Positions 1 through 8,053 of a stretch of DNA of 15,194 bases are shown in pieces (position 1 is the stretch's first letter; every line of letters begins with the position of its first letter). This stretch comes from DAOTWP01 sp034435675 (GTDB taxonomy: Bacteria; Chloroflexota; Anaerolineae; Aggregatilineales; Phototrophicaceae): positions 1 through 15,194 of the forward strand of contig DAOTWP010000153.1 of the NCBI GenBank assembly GCA_034435675.1. The letters are read 5' to 3'. Below the pieces are notes generated by a model. That model was not told the DNA's origin, did no database searches, and saw only the letters and a program-made list of their open reading frames with translations. Position numbers and translations under genes: made by a program.

Positions 1-863
1 GGATGATAGGGGCGCGAGCGCGAAAAATCGCTGCCGCGGAATAAATCCAGCAGAGCGGTAAACGAACGTTCCGGTAGCTGTAGTTCGGTTACCCGTTCGC
101 CCACGCCGAGATTGGCATTTTTGCTACCCTTGTCGCTGGTAGTGATGCGGTGGGCGTCCGACCCCTGAATGCAGCGCATGCGCCGGGGATACTCCGGCTT
201 GGTCCCGTCAAAGAAACTCTGTGTGCTGCCGCGTCCGCGTTTGCCCAGATCGGTCAATTCCAGCGCGTGCAGGTGGCGATCCTGTGTATAGGCAATGCGC
301 GTTTGCCCGCCGAAATCCAGCCCGCGCATTGCCACGCCATGTGCCGAGTTCGCGTGTGCCGCAATCACAATGCCGTCGGCTTCGTTAATCAGGCGATAGG
401 CAGTCAGAACATCTGCTGAAGCGCCCACCGCTGTCTCACCGTGATCCAATGCATGCGGCGGGATATTCAGCGACAGCAGCAGATGTTCCAATTTGCGCAC
501 GGGAGTCGCCGGGTCGAAAATGCCGAGGATGTGGAAGCCAAACGTCGCTGTGAACTCGAAACCAGGCAGCACCAGTACCTTGTCCAGCAGCCGGCGATAT
601 TCCGCCAGCAGCCGCAGTTCATCCGCCTGTGCGCGCCCCAAACGCTCCAGGTAGCTGAGCTGTTCGACGTCTTTCAACATCGCCGCATACCCGTTGACCG
701 TGTTATGGTCAGTAAACGCGATGATGTCCAGACCACGCGCTTCGGCTTTGCGTAGAATGTCAATATAGGTTACATCCTGCTCCTGGTAATCGGCTGAAGC
801 AGGTGTATGCAAATGAAAATCGGTACGATACCACTGCATCCGCGATTTTTTCTTGGATGCCAA
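1..863 (-). CDS. PHP-domain phosphoesterase, C-terminal part missing (runs off the window start)
   Basis: The visible 287 codons form a PHP (polymerase and histidinol phosphatase) metal-dependent phosphoesterase domain. Metal-ligand motifs appear in order: H17-x-H19, D52-H53 (TDHN), E103 (PGFE), H111, H170 and D236-x-H238 (GSDAH). The family hydrolyses phosphoester bonds with a di- or trinuclear metal centre; the substrate here is unknown. I chose the TTG start at 863 because GGGGAG lies 9 nt upstream and an in-frame TAA sits two codons before it; ATG at 839 is the alternative, with a poor ribosome site. The response regulator gene ends 35 nt upstream, so the two may be co-transcribed. The reading frame is still open at base 1. 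I recall long Chloroflexota proteins with this PHP front and an ATP-binding rear half, but that part is outside the window, so it is conjecture. Confidence 0.88.
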   Translation of the reverse strand, partial: MASKKKSRMQWYRTDFHLHTPASADYQEQDVTYIDILRKAEARGLDIIAFTDHNTVNGYAAMLKDVEQLSYLERLGRAQADELRLLAEYRRLLDKVLVLPGFEFTATFGFHILGIFDPATPVRKLEHLLLSLNIPPHALDHGETAVGASADVLTAYRLINEADGIVIAAHANSAHGVAMRGLDFGGQTRIAYTQDRHLHALELTDLGKRGRGSTQSFFDGTKPEYPRRMRCIQGSDAHRITTSDKGSKNANLGVGERVTELQLPERSFTALLDLFRGSDFSRSRPYH

Positions 864-898
864 TTTTTATCTCTCCCCTGTGTTGGGTTGAACGCAGG

Positions 899-1261
899 CT
901 AACTCTGTTCTTCGATCAACCTGTTGAATAGTTGTGGCAGTTCATCCGGCTCAAACGGCTTGACGAGGAATTTGGAGGCGCCTGCTTCCATCACTTCATC
1001 TTCAACATCCAAGCCTGAAGTCATGATTACAGGGGTTTTGGCAAATTGGGTGCTGGCGCGCAGGTCGCGCAGAATTTCCACGCCATCAACATCGGACAGG
1101 TGATAATCCATCAGGAAGATGTGTGGGTTGACTTTTTCTGCCAGCGGCATTACGTCTGCCCCGCGCCCAACAACATGCACTTCAAAACCGTCCAATTCCA
1201 GCAGGGTTTGCAGCAGCTTTACGGTGGTACGATCATCATCAACTAACATCACTCGGGTCAC
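899..1261 (-). CDS. Single-domain response regulator (CheY-like receiver)
   Basis: This 120-residue protein is a bare receiver domain with no output domain. The acidic pocket is D8-D9-D10, the phospho-acceptor is D52 (in FLMDYHLSD), the switch Thr/Ser is T81-S82 (IMTSG) and the conserved lysine is K101 (VKPFEPDE). Such proteins pass a phosphoryl group in a relay or act by protein contact. The GTG start at 1261 is preferred over a longer reading from 1282 because GGAGG lies 5 nt before it. No histidine kinase is visible nearby, so it is an orphan within this window. It lies between lon and the PHP gene, 35 nt from the latter. The family is certain; partner and output are not known. Confidence 0.93.
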   Translation of the reverse strand: MTRVMLVDDDRTTVKLLQTLLELDGFEVHVVGRGADVMPLAEKVNPHIFLMDYHLSDVDGVEILRDLRASTQFAKTPVIMTSGLDVEDEVMEAGASKFLVKPFEPDELPQLFNRLIEEQS

Positions 1262-1417
1262 AAGCGCCTCCAATCTGCGCACAGCTCGTTATAGCCCTTC
1301 ACAGCACAGCATCTTGCTGGCTTGTTCCCACCGCCGGTGGGCAACTCACAACTGGTATAGGGCGATTCTGATGGGGCGCCCCACACGTGAGCAGGTGTTC
1401 GTTACAATGTAGTGTAA
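1262..1417. other. lon / response regulator intergenic region with dyad symmetries
   Basis: This 156-bp gap holds three inverted repeats. GTTACA (1401-1406) pairs with TGTAAC (1413-1418) and touches the lon stop codon. TGGGGCGCCCCA (1372-1383) is a perfect 12-bp palindrome. CCCACCG (1327-1333) pairs with CGGTGGG (1335-1341) around one central base, and GTT/AAC (1324-1326, 1343-1345) extends it past a single bulge. None is followed by a U-tract on the minus strand, so they are not classical intrinsic terminators. A TATAAC hexamer on the minus strand (1293 to 1288) could be a weak -10 for the response regulator, but no good -35 is visible. Confidence 0.5.
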
Positions 1418-3958
1418 CTATTCCTGAACGGACTGTCCACCATTGTTGGCATTGAGCACCGGTTCATGCTCTTTCAGGTCCACCAGCGCCGCCGTCATGG
1501 CTTCATCTACTGTGCTGACCAGCACAAAGCGCATGGACTCGCGCACTTCTGCAGGCAGATCATCGAGGTCAAGTTCGTTTTTTTGGGGTAGGATTACTGT
1601 GTCTGCACCCAGACGGTGTGCTGCCAGGATCTTATCCTTGATGCCGCCAACGGGCAGCACCTGCCCGCGCAGGGTGATTTCGCCGGTCATGGCAACATTG
1701 CTGCGCACGGGTCTGCCAGTGAGCAGCGACGCCAGCGCTACCGCCATCGTCACCCCCGCAGACGGTCCATCTTTGGGCACGGACCCGGCAGGGACATGCA
1801 GGTGAATGTCGTGTTTGGAGAAATATTCTTCATCCAGTCCCAGCGCTTTCGCCTTGCTGCGAATATAGCTCAGGGCGGCCCGGGCGCTTTCCTGCATCAC
1901 TTCGCCAAGCTGTCCCGTGTACTGAAACCCGGATTTGCCCGGCATCTGCGCCGCTTCTACAAACAGGACATCGCCACCGACAGGCGTCCATGCCAGCCCG
2001 GTTGCCACACCAGGCAGATCGGTGCGGTCATGCAGTTCCTCGCGGTAGCCGTAACGCGGTTTGCCGAGCAGGTCACGCACACGGTCTTTGTCGATGATTA
2101 CATGTTCCTTGCTGCCCGATGCAATCTGTGTGACGATTTTGCGCGCCGAGCGCCCAATTTCGCGTTCCAGCGTGCGCACACCGGCTTCGCGTGTGTAATC
2201 CTGAATGATCGTTTGCAGCGCCTCGTCATCGAAGGTTACTTCGGTGGCGAGCAGACCGTTTTCGCGTATCTGGCGCGGCACCAGATAATGCCGGGCAATT
2301 TCCACCTTTTCCTGCTCGGTGTAACCGCTGAGTTGGATAATTTCCATGCGGTCACGCAGGGGCGGCGGAATAGGTTCAAGTTCGTTCGCTGTGGTGATGA
2401 ACAGCACTTCACTCAGGTCGAAGGCAATATCCATGTAGTGATCACGGAATTCGACATTTTGCTCCGGGTCGAGTACCTCTAGCAGTGCCGATGCCGGATC
2501 GCCTCGAAAATCGCGTCCGAGCTTGTCCACTTCGTCGAGCATAATCACCGGATTGCGCGATTCCACACGGCGGATGGTCTGAATAATGCGCCCAGGCATG
2601 GCGCCCACATACGTGCGGCGGAACCCGCGAATTTCGGCTTCGTCGCGTACCCCGCCAAGACTCATGCGGATAAATTTGCGCCCCATTGCACGGGCGATGG
2701 ATGCCCCCAGCGAGGTTTTGCCCACGCCGGGCGGACCAACAAAGCACAGGATTGCCCCCTGTCGTTCCCGGCGCACATGATCCATGAACTGCTGTTCACC
2801 GAGTTCTATCGCACGTTCCTGGCGCAGCTTGCGCACTGCCAGATATTCGAGGATGCGTTCCTTAATGTCTTTCAATCCATAATGGTCTTCATCGAGCACC
2901 TCGCGGGCGCGTTGGATATCCAGATTGTCGTCGGTACGCTTGGACCACGGCAGACTGGTCAGCCAATCCAGGTAGGTGCGAATGACGCCATATTCGGCAG
3001 CGGCAATCGGCAGCTTGCTCAGGCGGTCAAGCTCGCGCCGGGCTTCTTTTTCAGCTTCTTCGGACATGCTGGCGCTCTGGATTTTGTCGCGGAATTCCTC
3101 GACCTCCAGGGCCTGCTCATCGCCCTCGCCTAATTCGCGTTGGATTGCCTTGAGTTGCTCGCGCAGATAATACTCGCGCTGCATCTTCTCCATTTCAGTT
3201 TGTGCTTCAGTCTGGATTTTGCGCCCCAGCTCCAGCACTTCCAGTTCTTTAGCGAGGATGCCCATCAGATGGCGCAGCTTATCTTCAGTGCTTTCCAGTT
3301 CCAGCAGCGTTTGCGCTTCTTCAAGATCAATGCGCGTATAGGTAGCGACTGCGTACACCAGTTGCAGCGGGTCTTCTACATTCACCGCATAGGAGATCAG
3401 TTCGCTGGGAATACTCGGCACGAGATCAGCCAGCCGCGTGAACTGGTCGGTGATATTGCGCACCAGCGCCTTGATTTCCAGCGTATCGGCGGTGGTTTCC
3501 GGCGAAGCATGCACTTTGGCGCGCAGATAGGGTTCGGTCTGGGTGAATTCATCAATCTCGATCCGGGCGATGCCCTGCACCAGCAGCCGGATAGTGCCGT
3601 CAGGCGCGCGGAATAAGCGGTGAATAGACGCCAGAGTGCCAACCCGGTAGACATCGTCCGGTCCTGGGGTTTCCAGTTCCGGGTCTTTGGATGTCACCAG
3701 CCCGACCATACGATCTCCGGCAATTACGTCATCAACCAGTTTGATACTGCGGGGCTGCCCTACTGTGAGAGGGATCGCAGTCTGTGGATATACGACCAGC
3801 CCACGCAGGGGCAAGATAGGCAGTTCCGGTGGCACCTGGTGTTTGTCTTCATCACCCAGCATATCAGGACTCGACTTAACGTTGATGTCGAGCTTCTTGC
3901 CGCCGGATACGTCTTCACCTTCTGCCATCAGCTTTTCGATTATTTGTTCCAGATTCAT
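1418..3958 (-). CDS. lon: ATP-dependent Lon protease (LonA type)
   Basis: Lon degrades misfolded and regulatory proteins in the cytoplasm as a homohexamer. The 846 residues hold, in order: a short acidic N-terminal extension (about 1-44), the LON substrate-binding domain (from LPILPLRG, about 45-245), a coiled-coil linker (about 250-320), the AAA+ module with Walker A (408-416, K414) and Walker B (VIMLDEVDK, D475-E476), and the protease domain with catalytic S733 (KDGPSAG) and K776 (GGIKDK). The S-K distance of 43 equals that of the E. coli enzyme. The ATG at 3958 was chosen because the LON domain follows at the usual distance; an open frame continues upstream, but that stretch overlaps hsp20. 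No clear ribosome site precedes this ATG, and the hsp20 stop is only 7 nt away, so translational coupling is likely. All catalytic residues are intact. Confidence 0.97.
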   Translation of the reverse strand: MNLEQIIEKLMAEGEDVSGGKKLDINVKSSPDMLGDEDKHQVPPELPILPLRGLVVYPQTAIPLTVGQPRSIKLVDDVIAGDRMVGLVTSKDPELETPGPDDVYRVGTLASIHRLFRAPDGTIRLLVQGIARIEIDEFTQTEPYLRAKVHASPETTADTLEIKALVRNITDQFTRLADLVPSIPSELISYAVNVEDPLQLVYAVATYTRIDLEEAQTLLELESTEDKLRHLMGILAKELEVLELGRKIQTEAQTEMEKMQREYYLREQLKAIQRELGEGDEQALEVEEFRDKIQSASMSEEAEKEARRELDRLSKLPIAAAEYGVIRTYLDWLTSLPWSKRTDDNLDIQRAREVLDEDHYGLKDIKERILEYLAVRKLRQERAIELGEQQFMDHVRRERQGAILCFVGPPGVGKTSLGASIARAMGRKFIRMSLGGVRDEAEIRGFRRTYVGAMPGRIIQTIRRVESRNPVIMLDEVDKLGRDFRGDPASALLEVLDPEQNVEFRDHYMDIAFDLSEVLFITTANELEPIPPPLRDRMEIIQLSGYTEQEKVEIARHYLVPRQIRENGLLATEVTFDDEALQTIIQDYTREAGVRTLEREIGRSARKIVTQIASGSKEHVIIDKDRVRDLLGKPRYGYREELHDRTDLPGVATGLAWTPVGGDVLFVEAAQMPGKSGFQYTGQLGEVMQESARAALSYIRSKAKALGLDEEYFSKHDIHLHVPAGSVPKDGPSAGVTMAVALASLLTGRPVRSNVAMTGEITLRGQVLPVGGIKDKILAAHRLGADTVILPQKNELDLDDLPAEVRESMRFVLVSTVDEAMTAALVDLKEHEPVLNANNGGQSVQE

Positions 3959-3965
3959 GTAGAGT

Positions 3966-4403
3966 TTACTCGTTCTGTTGGTCGACGTTGACATCGACAA
4001 TGTGTACCTGCGTTGTTTCGCGACGTGGCAGGTCAATTCGCAAGAATCCATCGCGATATGTTGCGGTGACTTCTTCCTGTTTGACTGACCAGGGCAAAAC
4101 GACCTCGATGCGGAATTCACCAAAGCCGATTTCGACCTGATGATAGGCAGGATTTTGCAGCATCGAACGTTCACGATACCCGGTAACTACCAGGTGATTG
4201 CTCATCAGGGCGATATTAAAATCGTCCCCTTTCATGCCGGCAATTTCCACCAGTACAACGATACGATCCGTGAGTTCGATAATGTCTGTCGGAGGATTAA
4301 ACTGCCGCCCCGAACGCCAAATCATATAGCCTTGCACCACCCACCCTCGGTCAGATAACAAGCCTTCCGGCAACCCGGTTGTGCGAGCTTTCTTTGCGGG
4401 CAT
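3966..4403 (-). CDS. Small heat shock protein, Hsp20/alpha-crystallin family
   Basis: An ATP-independent holdase that binds unfolding proteins in the cytoplasm. The 145 residues consist of an N-terminal arm (about 1-35), an alpha-crystallin domain (about 36-128) with the hallmark strands PPTDIIEL, GFGEFRIEVVLP and DGFLRIDLP, and a short tail in which VHIVDV (133-138) could be the I/V-x-I/V motif used for oligomer assembly. The start at 4403 is supported by AAGG about 8 nt upstream; a second ATG at residue 27 lies close to where many homologues begin but has no better ribosome site. It directly precedes lon with a 7-nt gap, so a holdase and a protease are made from one message. An extended -10 promoter candidate lies about 85 nt upstream. 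No CIRCE element was seen. Confidence 0.95.
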   Translation of the reverse strand: MPAKKARTTGLPEGLLSDRGWVVQGYMIWRSGRQFNPPTDIIELTDRIVVLVEIAGMKGDDFNIALMSNHLVVTGYRERSMLQNPAYHQVEIGFGEFRIEVVLPWSVKQEEVTATYRDGFLRIDLPRRETTQVHIVDVNVDQQNE

Positions 4404-4487
4404 AGGTTTCCCTTGCTCGGTTTCCGCTCAGGTAATGCCGATAGATAGCCCGAAACAGCCACGACAATCCCTTTAACTCTTTTGGAA

Positions 4488-4496
4488 AGTATAACA
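4488..4496 (-). promoter_or_regulatory. Candidate extended -10 promoter for hsp20-lon
   Basis: Read on the minus strand this is TGTTATACT, a TGn-TATAAT extended -10 with one mismatch. The -35 position is A/T-rich without a TTGACA match, as extended -10 promoters allow. Predicted leader is roughly 80 nt. This is sequence inference only. Confidence 0.45.
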
Positions 4497-4579
4497 GCAG
4501 CGAATAAAAAATATGTTAGATGTGCGGACAGGTCATGAGCAGGGCGTGAGAGCGCAACCACATGACCGTGCGAAAGTTC

Positions 4580-5341
4580 TCAGAACTCGTATTCGTCATA
4601 GTCTTCGCAAAGAATCACTGGACCATCATAGACTGCACGCGCTTCTTCGACGAGTGGGGTTGGGTCGGTATTCCAGACCTGATAGTGAATCAGATATAGA
4701 GATTGTGCCCCGACCTCGGCGGCGAGTTCAGCCGCGTCACGTGCTGTGCTGTGCCCGATAGAAGGCGGACCAGCAGCCTCGTGAATCAGGATGTCGGCAT
4801 TGCGCGAAAGCTCGTACAGCGTGGCGGTGGGTTCGGTATCACAACTGTACGCCAGCACACGCCCGTTGAGCTTGTTCTCGATGCGCAGCCCAATCGTCGG
4901 GACGAAATGTTTCACCGGGGCGGCGGTGATGCGGAAATCCGCATTTTCCAGCACGGGCGCGCCCTCTTTTTCGCGCACACGGTGGAATGTCACCGGGAAA
5001 AAGCCGGGCCATTCATCCCATGTAAAATGCGCCATGATGTCTTCAGTGCGGTTAACGCAGTGATGCAGTCCGTAAAAACGCAGCGGTGCCTGTCGCCCCA
5101 TCAACCACATTTGCATCAGCATGTTGGGCACGCCGGAGACGTGATCAGGGTGGAAATGTGTCAGAATAATGTCTCGCAGTGCCTCATCATCAATGCCCAG
5201 ATTCTGAATTTTCCCAAGTGGGTTGGAACCGGCATCCACCAGCACGGGTGTGTCATGTTCACCGATCAGAATGAAATGGGTATTGTCGTGAGTGGCATCG
5301 GAGACTGCTGCTGCCGAGCCAAGAATGACAATCCGTGCCAT
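4580..5341 (-). CDS. Metallo-beta-lactamase fold hydrolase, RNase Z-like
   Basis: A 253-residue hydrolase of the MBL fold, without signal peptide, so probably cytosolic. The metal ligands are all present: H62-x-H64-x-D66-H67 (THFHPDHVSG), H145 (VKH), D168 (YSCDTE) and H219 (LIHY). The glycine-rich opening strand (VILGSAAA) and the GHST motif around H197 match the tRNase Z/ElaC-like branch rather than the lactonase or glyoxalase branches. I see no clear tRNase Z exosite arm, so calling it RNase Z would be unsafe; arylsulfatase and phosphodiesterase relatives share these motifs. The start ATG follows AGAGGA at 5 nt. The gene stands between the ABC exporter and hsp20 with gaps of 87 and 176 nt, so it may be monocistronic. 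The C-terminus is acidic (EDYDEYEF). Confidence 0.88.
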   Translation of the reverse strand: MARIVILGSAAAVSDATHDNTHFILIGEHDTPVLVDAGSNPLGKIQNLGIDDEALRDIILTHFHPDHVSGVPNMLMQMWLMGRQAPLRFYGLHHCVNRTEDIMAHFTWDEWPGFFPVTFHRVREKEGAPVLENADFRITAAPVKHFVPTIGLRIENKLNGRVLAYSCDTEPTATLYELSRNADILIHEAAGPPSIGHSTARDAAELAAEVGAQSLYLIHYQVWNTDPTPLVEEARAVYDGPVILCEDYDEYEF

Positions 5342-5380
5342 GCTGTCCTCTTTGTCAAACTGTAAAAGCGCGCACGTTCA

Positions 5381-5386
5381 AGTATA
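5381..5386 (-). promoter_or_regulatory. Possible -10 element for the metallo-hydrolase gene
   Basis: On the minus strand the hexamer is TATACT, about 40 nt before the ATG and the same hexamer as the one proposed before hsp20. No convincing -35 or TGn extension accompanies it, so support is weak. Confidence 0.25.
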
Positions 5387-5428
5387 CCCTGATAAACTGC
5401 ATTCTGCTGTGCGCGGTGCGGGGCTGCC

Positions 5429-6955
5429 TCAACCGCCCAGCAGCAGCAGCACAATGCGCGGGGTCACAAATGCTTCGAGCAGCCCTGCCAGCAGCAGCCC
5501 CGGCAGCACAATTCCCAGCCACAGTTTGATGAGATCACCAAGCGCCACCAAATAGGCATGTCCTACCGTAATACCCTGCGGTGGACGGGTCACGACTGCG
5601 CCCAGCCGCAGTGCCGCGCCGGTCGCGATGACAATTACCGGAATTTCGATGATGCCATGCGGCAGCAGCGCTCCTGCCAGCACTACCGGGCTGATGCCCA
5701 TTAGCAGCGCTTGACTGCCAATGTAGCCCAACAGCGCGAAAGTCAGTGGGGCAATGACCAACGCTCCTACGCCGAAGCTGAACATGCCTAACAGCGTCAC
5801 CAGCAGGAGTGTGCGCAGATTCTGTGTGAAATAAAACATTAACCCGGATGCCTGCGCGGAAACATCAACGAAGTTGTTGATCGACCATGTGGCGGTTTCC
5901 ACATCCCCTTGTACCAGTGAAGGGAGCCGATATTCGGGCATTTGCCCTGCTGTAAAGCCAATTGCGGCGGCAATAACGAAGACCAATACCACAACCCATG
6001 CTGCACTGCGAATATTGCGCAGGCTGAGGCGGATGCCCTGCCCGTACCACCCACGCAAATTGTCCGCCGTACGCCCGTTTTCATCCACCGCGCGGCTGAA
6101 GCGCCAGACTTTACGCAGCATGCCGCGTAGGTTGAGCTGGTCAATCGTGCGCCCTAGCAGCTCCTCACGGTTGAAGATGCTGTTACCGACCCGCAGCAGG
6201 AGCAGCACCACAACGAACATGCCCAGAATGATTGCCCAAAGCGCCCCAACCCCATAGGGTGAGTCGGCGTCTGGTGCCAGAAACATGATCACGCTTTCAC
6301 CATTGATGATCAGCGTCATGGGAATGATGATGAAGCTGGCAAGCAGGTTAGCTGCCCGCGTGCTGGTCGTCTGGCTGCTGACAACCACCGCCCCGGTGAC
6401 CATCACCAGCGCTTGTACGATAGTCAGCATGACAATCTGAAGAATCAGCACAGGCTGGGGACGCCATGCCAGTTCGCTGAACAGCAGGTTCATCAGGTAG
6501 ACTGTCATCCCGCCAAGGCTGGCGATCAGCGGGGGGATCATTGCGGCGAGGGTCTTGCCGATGTAAAGCTCTGTGTTGGTCAGCGGTGTGCTAAGCAGCG
6601 GTTCGAGACTGCGACGTTCTTTTTCGCCAACAAAGGTTTCCAGCGCAATCACCAGCGAAATCGAAATTGGGAAGAAGCCGACGATCATCAGCAGAAACGG
6701 AATCGTACGTTCGCCAATCAACACAGCGCCATAGCCCGCGAGGAAGCTCGAGAAACGTGCCGCCACATCCTGCGCCAGAAACGGAAACAGGAAGGTCAGC
6801 AGGACAATCGGTCCGAGAATGCGCCAGTCACGGAAACTGTCGCGCACCTCGCGCCGGGTAATGACCAGTGCATTGCCGAGAGTCTGGCGCAGTCCTGACG
6901 ATGCAATTTTTGCCGCTTGTTGCGGGTTTTCGAGGGGTTTAGCGCTGGTGGTCAC
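5429..6955 (-). CDS. ABC-2 type transporter permease fused to a SpoIIM-like membrane domain
   Basis: A 508-residue integral membrane protein. Residues 1 to about 265 form an ABC-2 (NatB/CcmB-like) permease: a first membrane segment at about 46-62, the coupling motif FVGEKERRSLEPLL (108-121), then hydrophobic segments at about 84-106, 137-158, 169-192, 203-227 and 239-255. A cytoplasmic linker follows (about 256-310). Residues about 311-508 form a second multi-span unit with LLPHGIIEIPV (430-440) and ATGAALRLG (444-452), which is the signature of SpoIIM/DUF95 proteins. The start is GTG at 6955: GGAGG lies 6 nt before it, inside the end of the ATPase gene, giving a 17-nt overlap. With that ATPase it should form an exporter; a Na+ or drug/lipid substrate is only guesswork. 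The fusion is the unusual point. Confidence 0.9.
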   Translation of the reverse strand: MTTSAKPLENPQQAAKIASSGLRQTLGNALVITRREVRDSFRDWRILGPIVLLTFLFPFLAQDVAARFSSFLAGYGAVLIGERTIPFLLMIVGFFPISISLVIALETFVGEKERRSLEPLLSTPLTNTELYIGKTLAAMIPPLIASLGGMTVYLMNLLFSELAWRPQPVLILQIVMLTIVQALVMVTGAVVVSSQTTSTRAANLLASFIIIPMTLIINGESVIMFLAPDADSPYGVGALWAIILGMFVVVLLLLRVGNSIFNREELLGRTIDQLNLRGMLRKVWRFSRAVDENGRTADNLRGWYGQGIRLSLRNIRSAAWVVVLVFVIAAAIGFTAGQMPEYRLPSLVQGDVETATWSINNFVDVSAQASGLMFYFTQNLRTLLLVTLLGMFSFGVGALVIAPLTFALLGYIGSQALLMGISPVVLAGALLPHGIIEIPVIVIATGAALRLGAVVTRPPQGITVGHAYLVALGDLIKLWLGIVLPGLLLAGLLEAFVTPRIVLLLLGG

Positions 6956-7886
6956 TCTGAACCTCCTGAGTTTCGTCTTCACGCACCACTTGCAGGTAAA
7001 CATCTTCCAGCGTTTGGGAAATGGGCGCAAGCGAAACGACATCCAACCCCAGCCCGACGACACGCCGCAGCAGCAGCGGGTTGGTCTGCAAAGGGTCCTG
7101 CACCCGGTAGCGCAGCCAGTCCGTGCCCTGTTCCTCAATCGTGACCATGTCGCTGAGGTCGGTTGCCAGACCATTCAGCATGCCGTTAACGCGCAGTTCC
7201 ATGACCGGATCACCAGTGAATGCGCGTGCCAGTGTCGTAAATGTGCCGTCGGCAATAATGCGCCCGTGCCGGATAATGGCAATCCGGTCTGCCAGCGCCT
7301 GCGCTTCGCTGAGGTTGTGTGTGGTAATCAGAAAGGTGCGGTTCTCGTGGCGCAAGGCAGTAATCGCATCACGAACGAGTTTAGCGCTTTGCGGGTCCAT
7401 CGCGGAAGTGGGTTCGTCCAGCAGCAGCACTGGCGGGTTATGCAGCATGGCGCGCACCAGCGCCAGTTTCTGCTTCATCCCTTTGGAATACTCGCCAATG
7501 CGTTTATCCAGCGCGAAACTCAGGTCGAACTGTTCCATCAGGCGCAGCGCATTCTGGCGGCGTTCTTTTGCGGACATGTGGTAGACGCGCCCGAAGAAGT
7601 CGAGGTATTCGAGCGCTTTCATGCGTTCATACAGCCCGTGCTGCTCGGTGAGTACCCCAACATTGGCGCGCACCTGCGCAGACTGTGTGAACACGTTGAA
7701 ACCTGCCACACATGCGCTGCCCGATGTCGGCAGCAGGATCGAGGTCAGCATGCGTACAGTTGTCGTCTTGCCCGCCCCGTTGGGTCCCAGCAGCGCCAGA
7801 ACCGTGCCTGCGGGCACATCCAGCGTGACCGAGTCTACTGCGCGGAAATCGCCGTAATCTTTTGTCAGGAGTCGTGCTTCAATCAT
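6939..7886 (-). CDS. ABC transporter ATP-binding protein (NatA/CcmA-like)
   Basis: The 315-residue cytoplasmic ATPase has Walker A GPNGAGKT (34-41), Q-loop Q82 (TEQHG), a degenerate signature YSKGMKQKL (133-141, in place of LSGGQ), Walker B VLLLDEP (153-159, D157-E158) and switch H190. The YSKGMKQKL form is typical of ABC-2 exporters with drug, sodium or polysaccharide substrates. Residues about 230-315 form the C-terminal extension common to this subfamily. The ATG at 7886 starts the domain at the usual place and has GGGA about 8 nt upstream; a longer reading from TTG at 7922 lacks a ribosome site. The permease gene begins within its last codons, so the two are translationally coupled. A candidate promoter is at 7934-7942. 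Confidence 0.95.
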   Translation of the reverse strand: MIEARLLTKDYGDFRAVDSVTLDVPAGTVLALLGPNGAGKTTTVRMLTSILLPTSGSACVAGFNVFTQSAQVRANVGVLTEQHGLYERMKALEYLDFFGRVYHMSAKERRQNALRLMEQFDLSFALDKRIGEYSKGMKQKLALVRAMLHNPPVLLLDEPTSAMDPQSAKLVRDAITALRHENRTFLITTHNLSEAQALADRIAIIRHGRIIADGTFTTLARAFTGDPVMELRVNGMLNGLATDLSDMVTIEEQGTDWLRYRVQDPLQTNPLLLRRVVGLGLDVVSLAPISQTLEDVYLQVVREDETQEVQSDHQR

Positions 7887-7933
7887 GCGCTCAGTCCCGG
7901 TTTTCACATTCAGCAGCGCCAATTATCGTTTGT

Positions 7934-7942
7934 ATTATGGCA
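7934..7942 (-). promoter_or_regulatory. Candidate extended -10 promoter for the ABC exporter genes
   Basis: On the minus strand this reads TGCCATAAT, a TGn plus a 5/6 match to TATAAT, about 48 nt before the ATPase start. No convincing -35 is present. The remainder of the 7887-8108 gap holds the lgt hairpin and otherwise nothing I recognise. Confidence 0.4.
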
Positions 7943-8053
7943 TGGATTTGTGTTGGAATTGGTACAGAAATCAATGAGCAGTACAAATGTCCGGTACTGC
8001 GGGTGGCAATGCTGACTTCGTCCATGGGCTTATGTTACAAGCGCGAGGAAGTT

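Noticed and set aside
1616..2482. A 288-codon plus-strand frame opposite lon
   Set aside because: Antisense to the AAA+ and protease domains of lon; no recognisable domain and shadow-like composition.
3959..4174. A 72-codon N-terminal extension of Lon
   Set aside because: It overlaps the end of hsp20 in another frame, has no ribosome site and does not resemble Lon; the family N-terminus fits the ATG at 3958.
4531..4567. GGTCATG and CATGACC inverted repeat after the metallo-hydrolase gene
   Set aside because: The 23-base loop is long for a 7-bp stem and the nearest T-run on the minus strand lies too far beyond the stem for an intrinsic terminator.
4575..4587. AGTTCT-C-AGAACT palindrome at the metallo-hydrolase stop codon
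   Set aside because: Short, lacks a U-tract, and is explained by the codons of the final residues; judged chance.
6819..8015. A 398-codon open frame on the plus strand across the ABC genes
   Set aside because: It lies antisense to two genes with complete family motifs, has no ribosome site, and its composition (many His, Gln, Arg, Cys) is that of a shadow frame.
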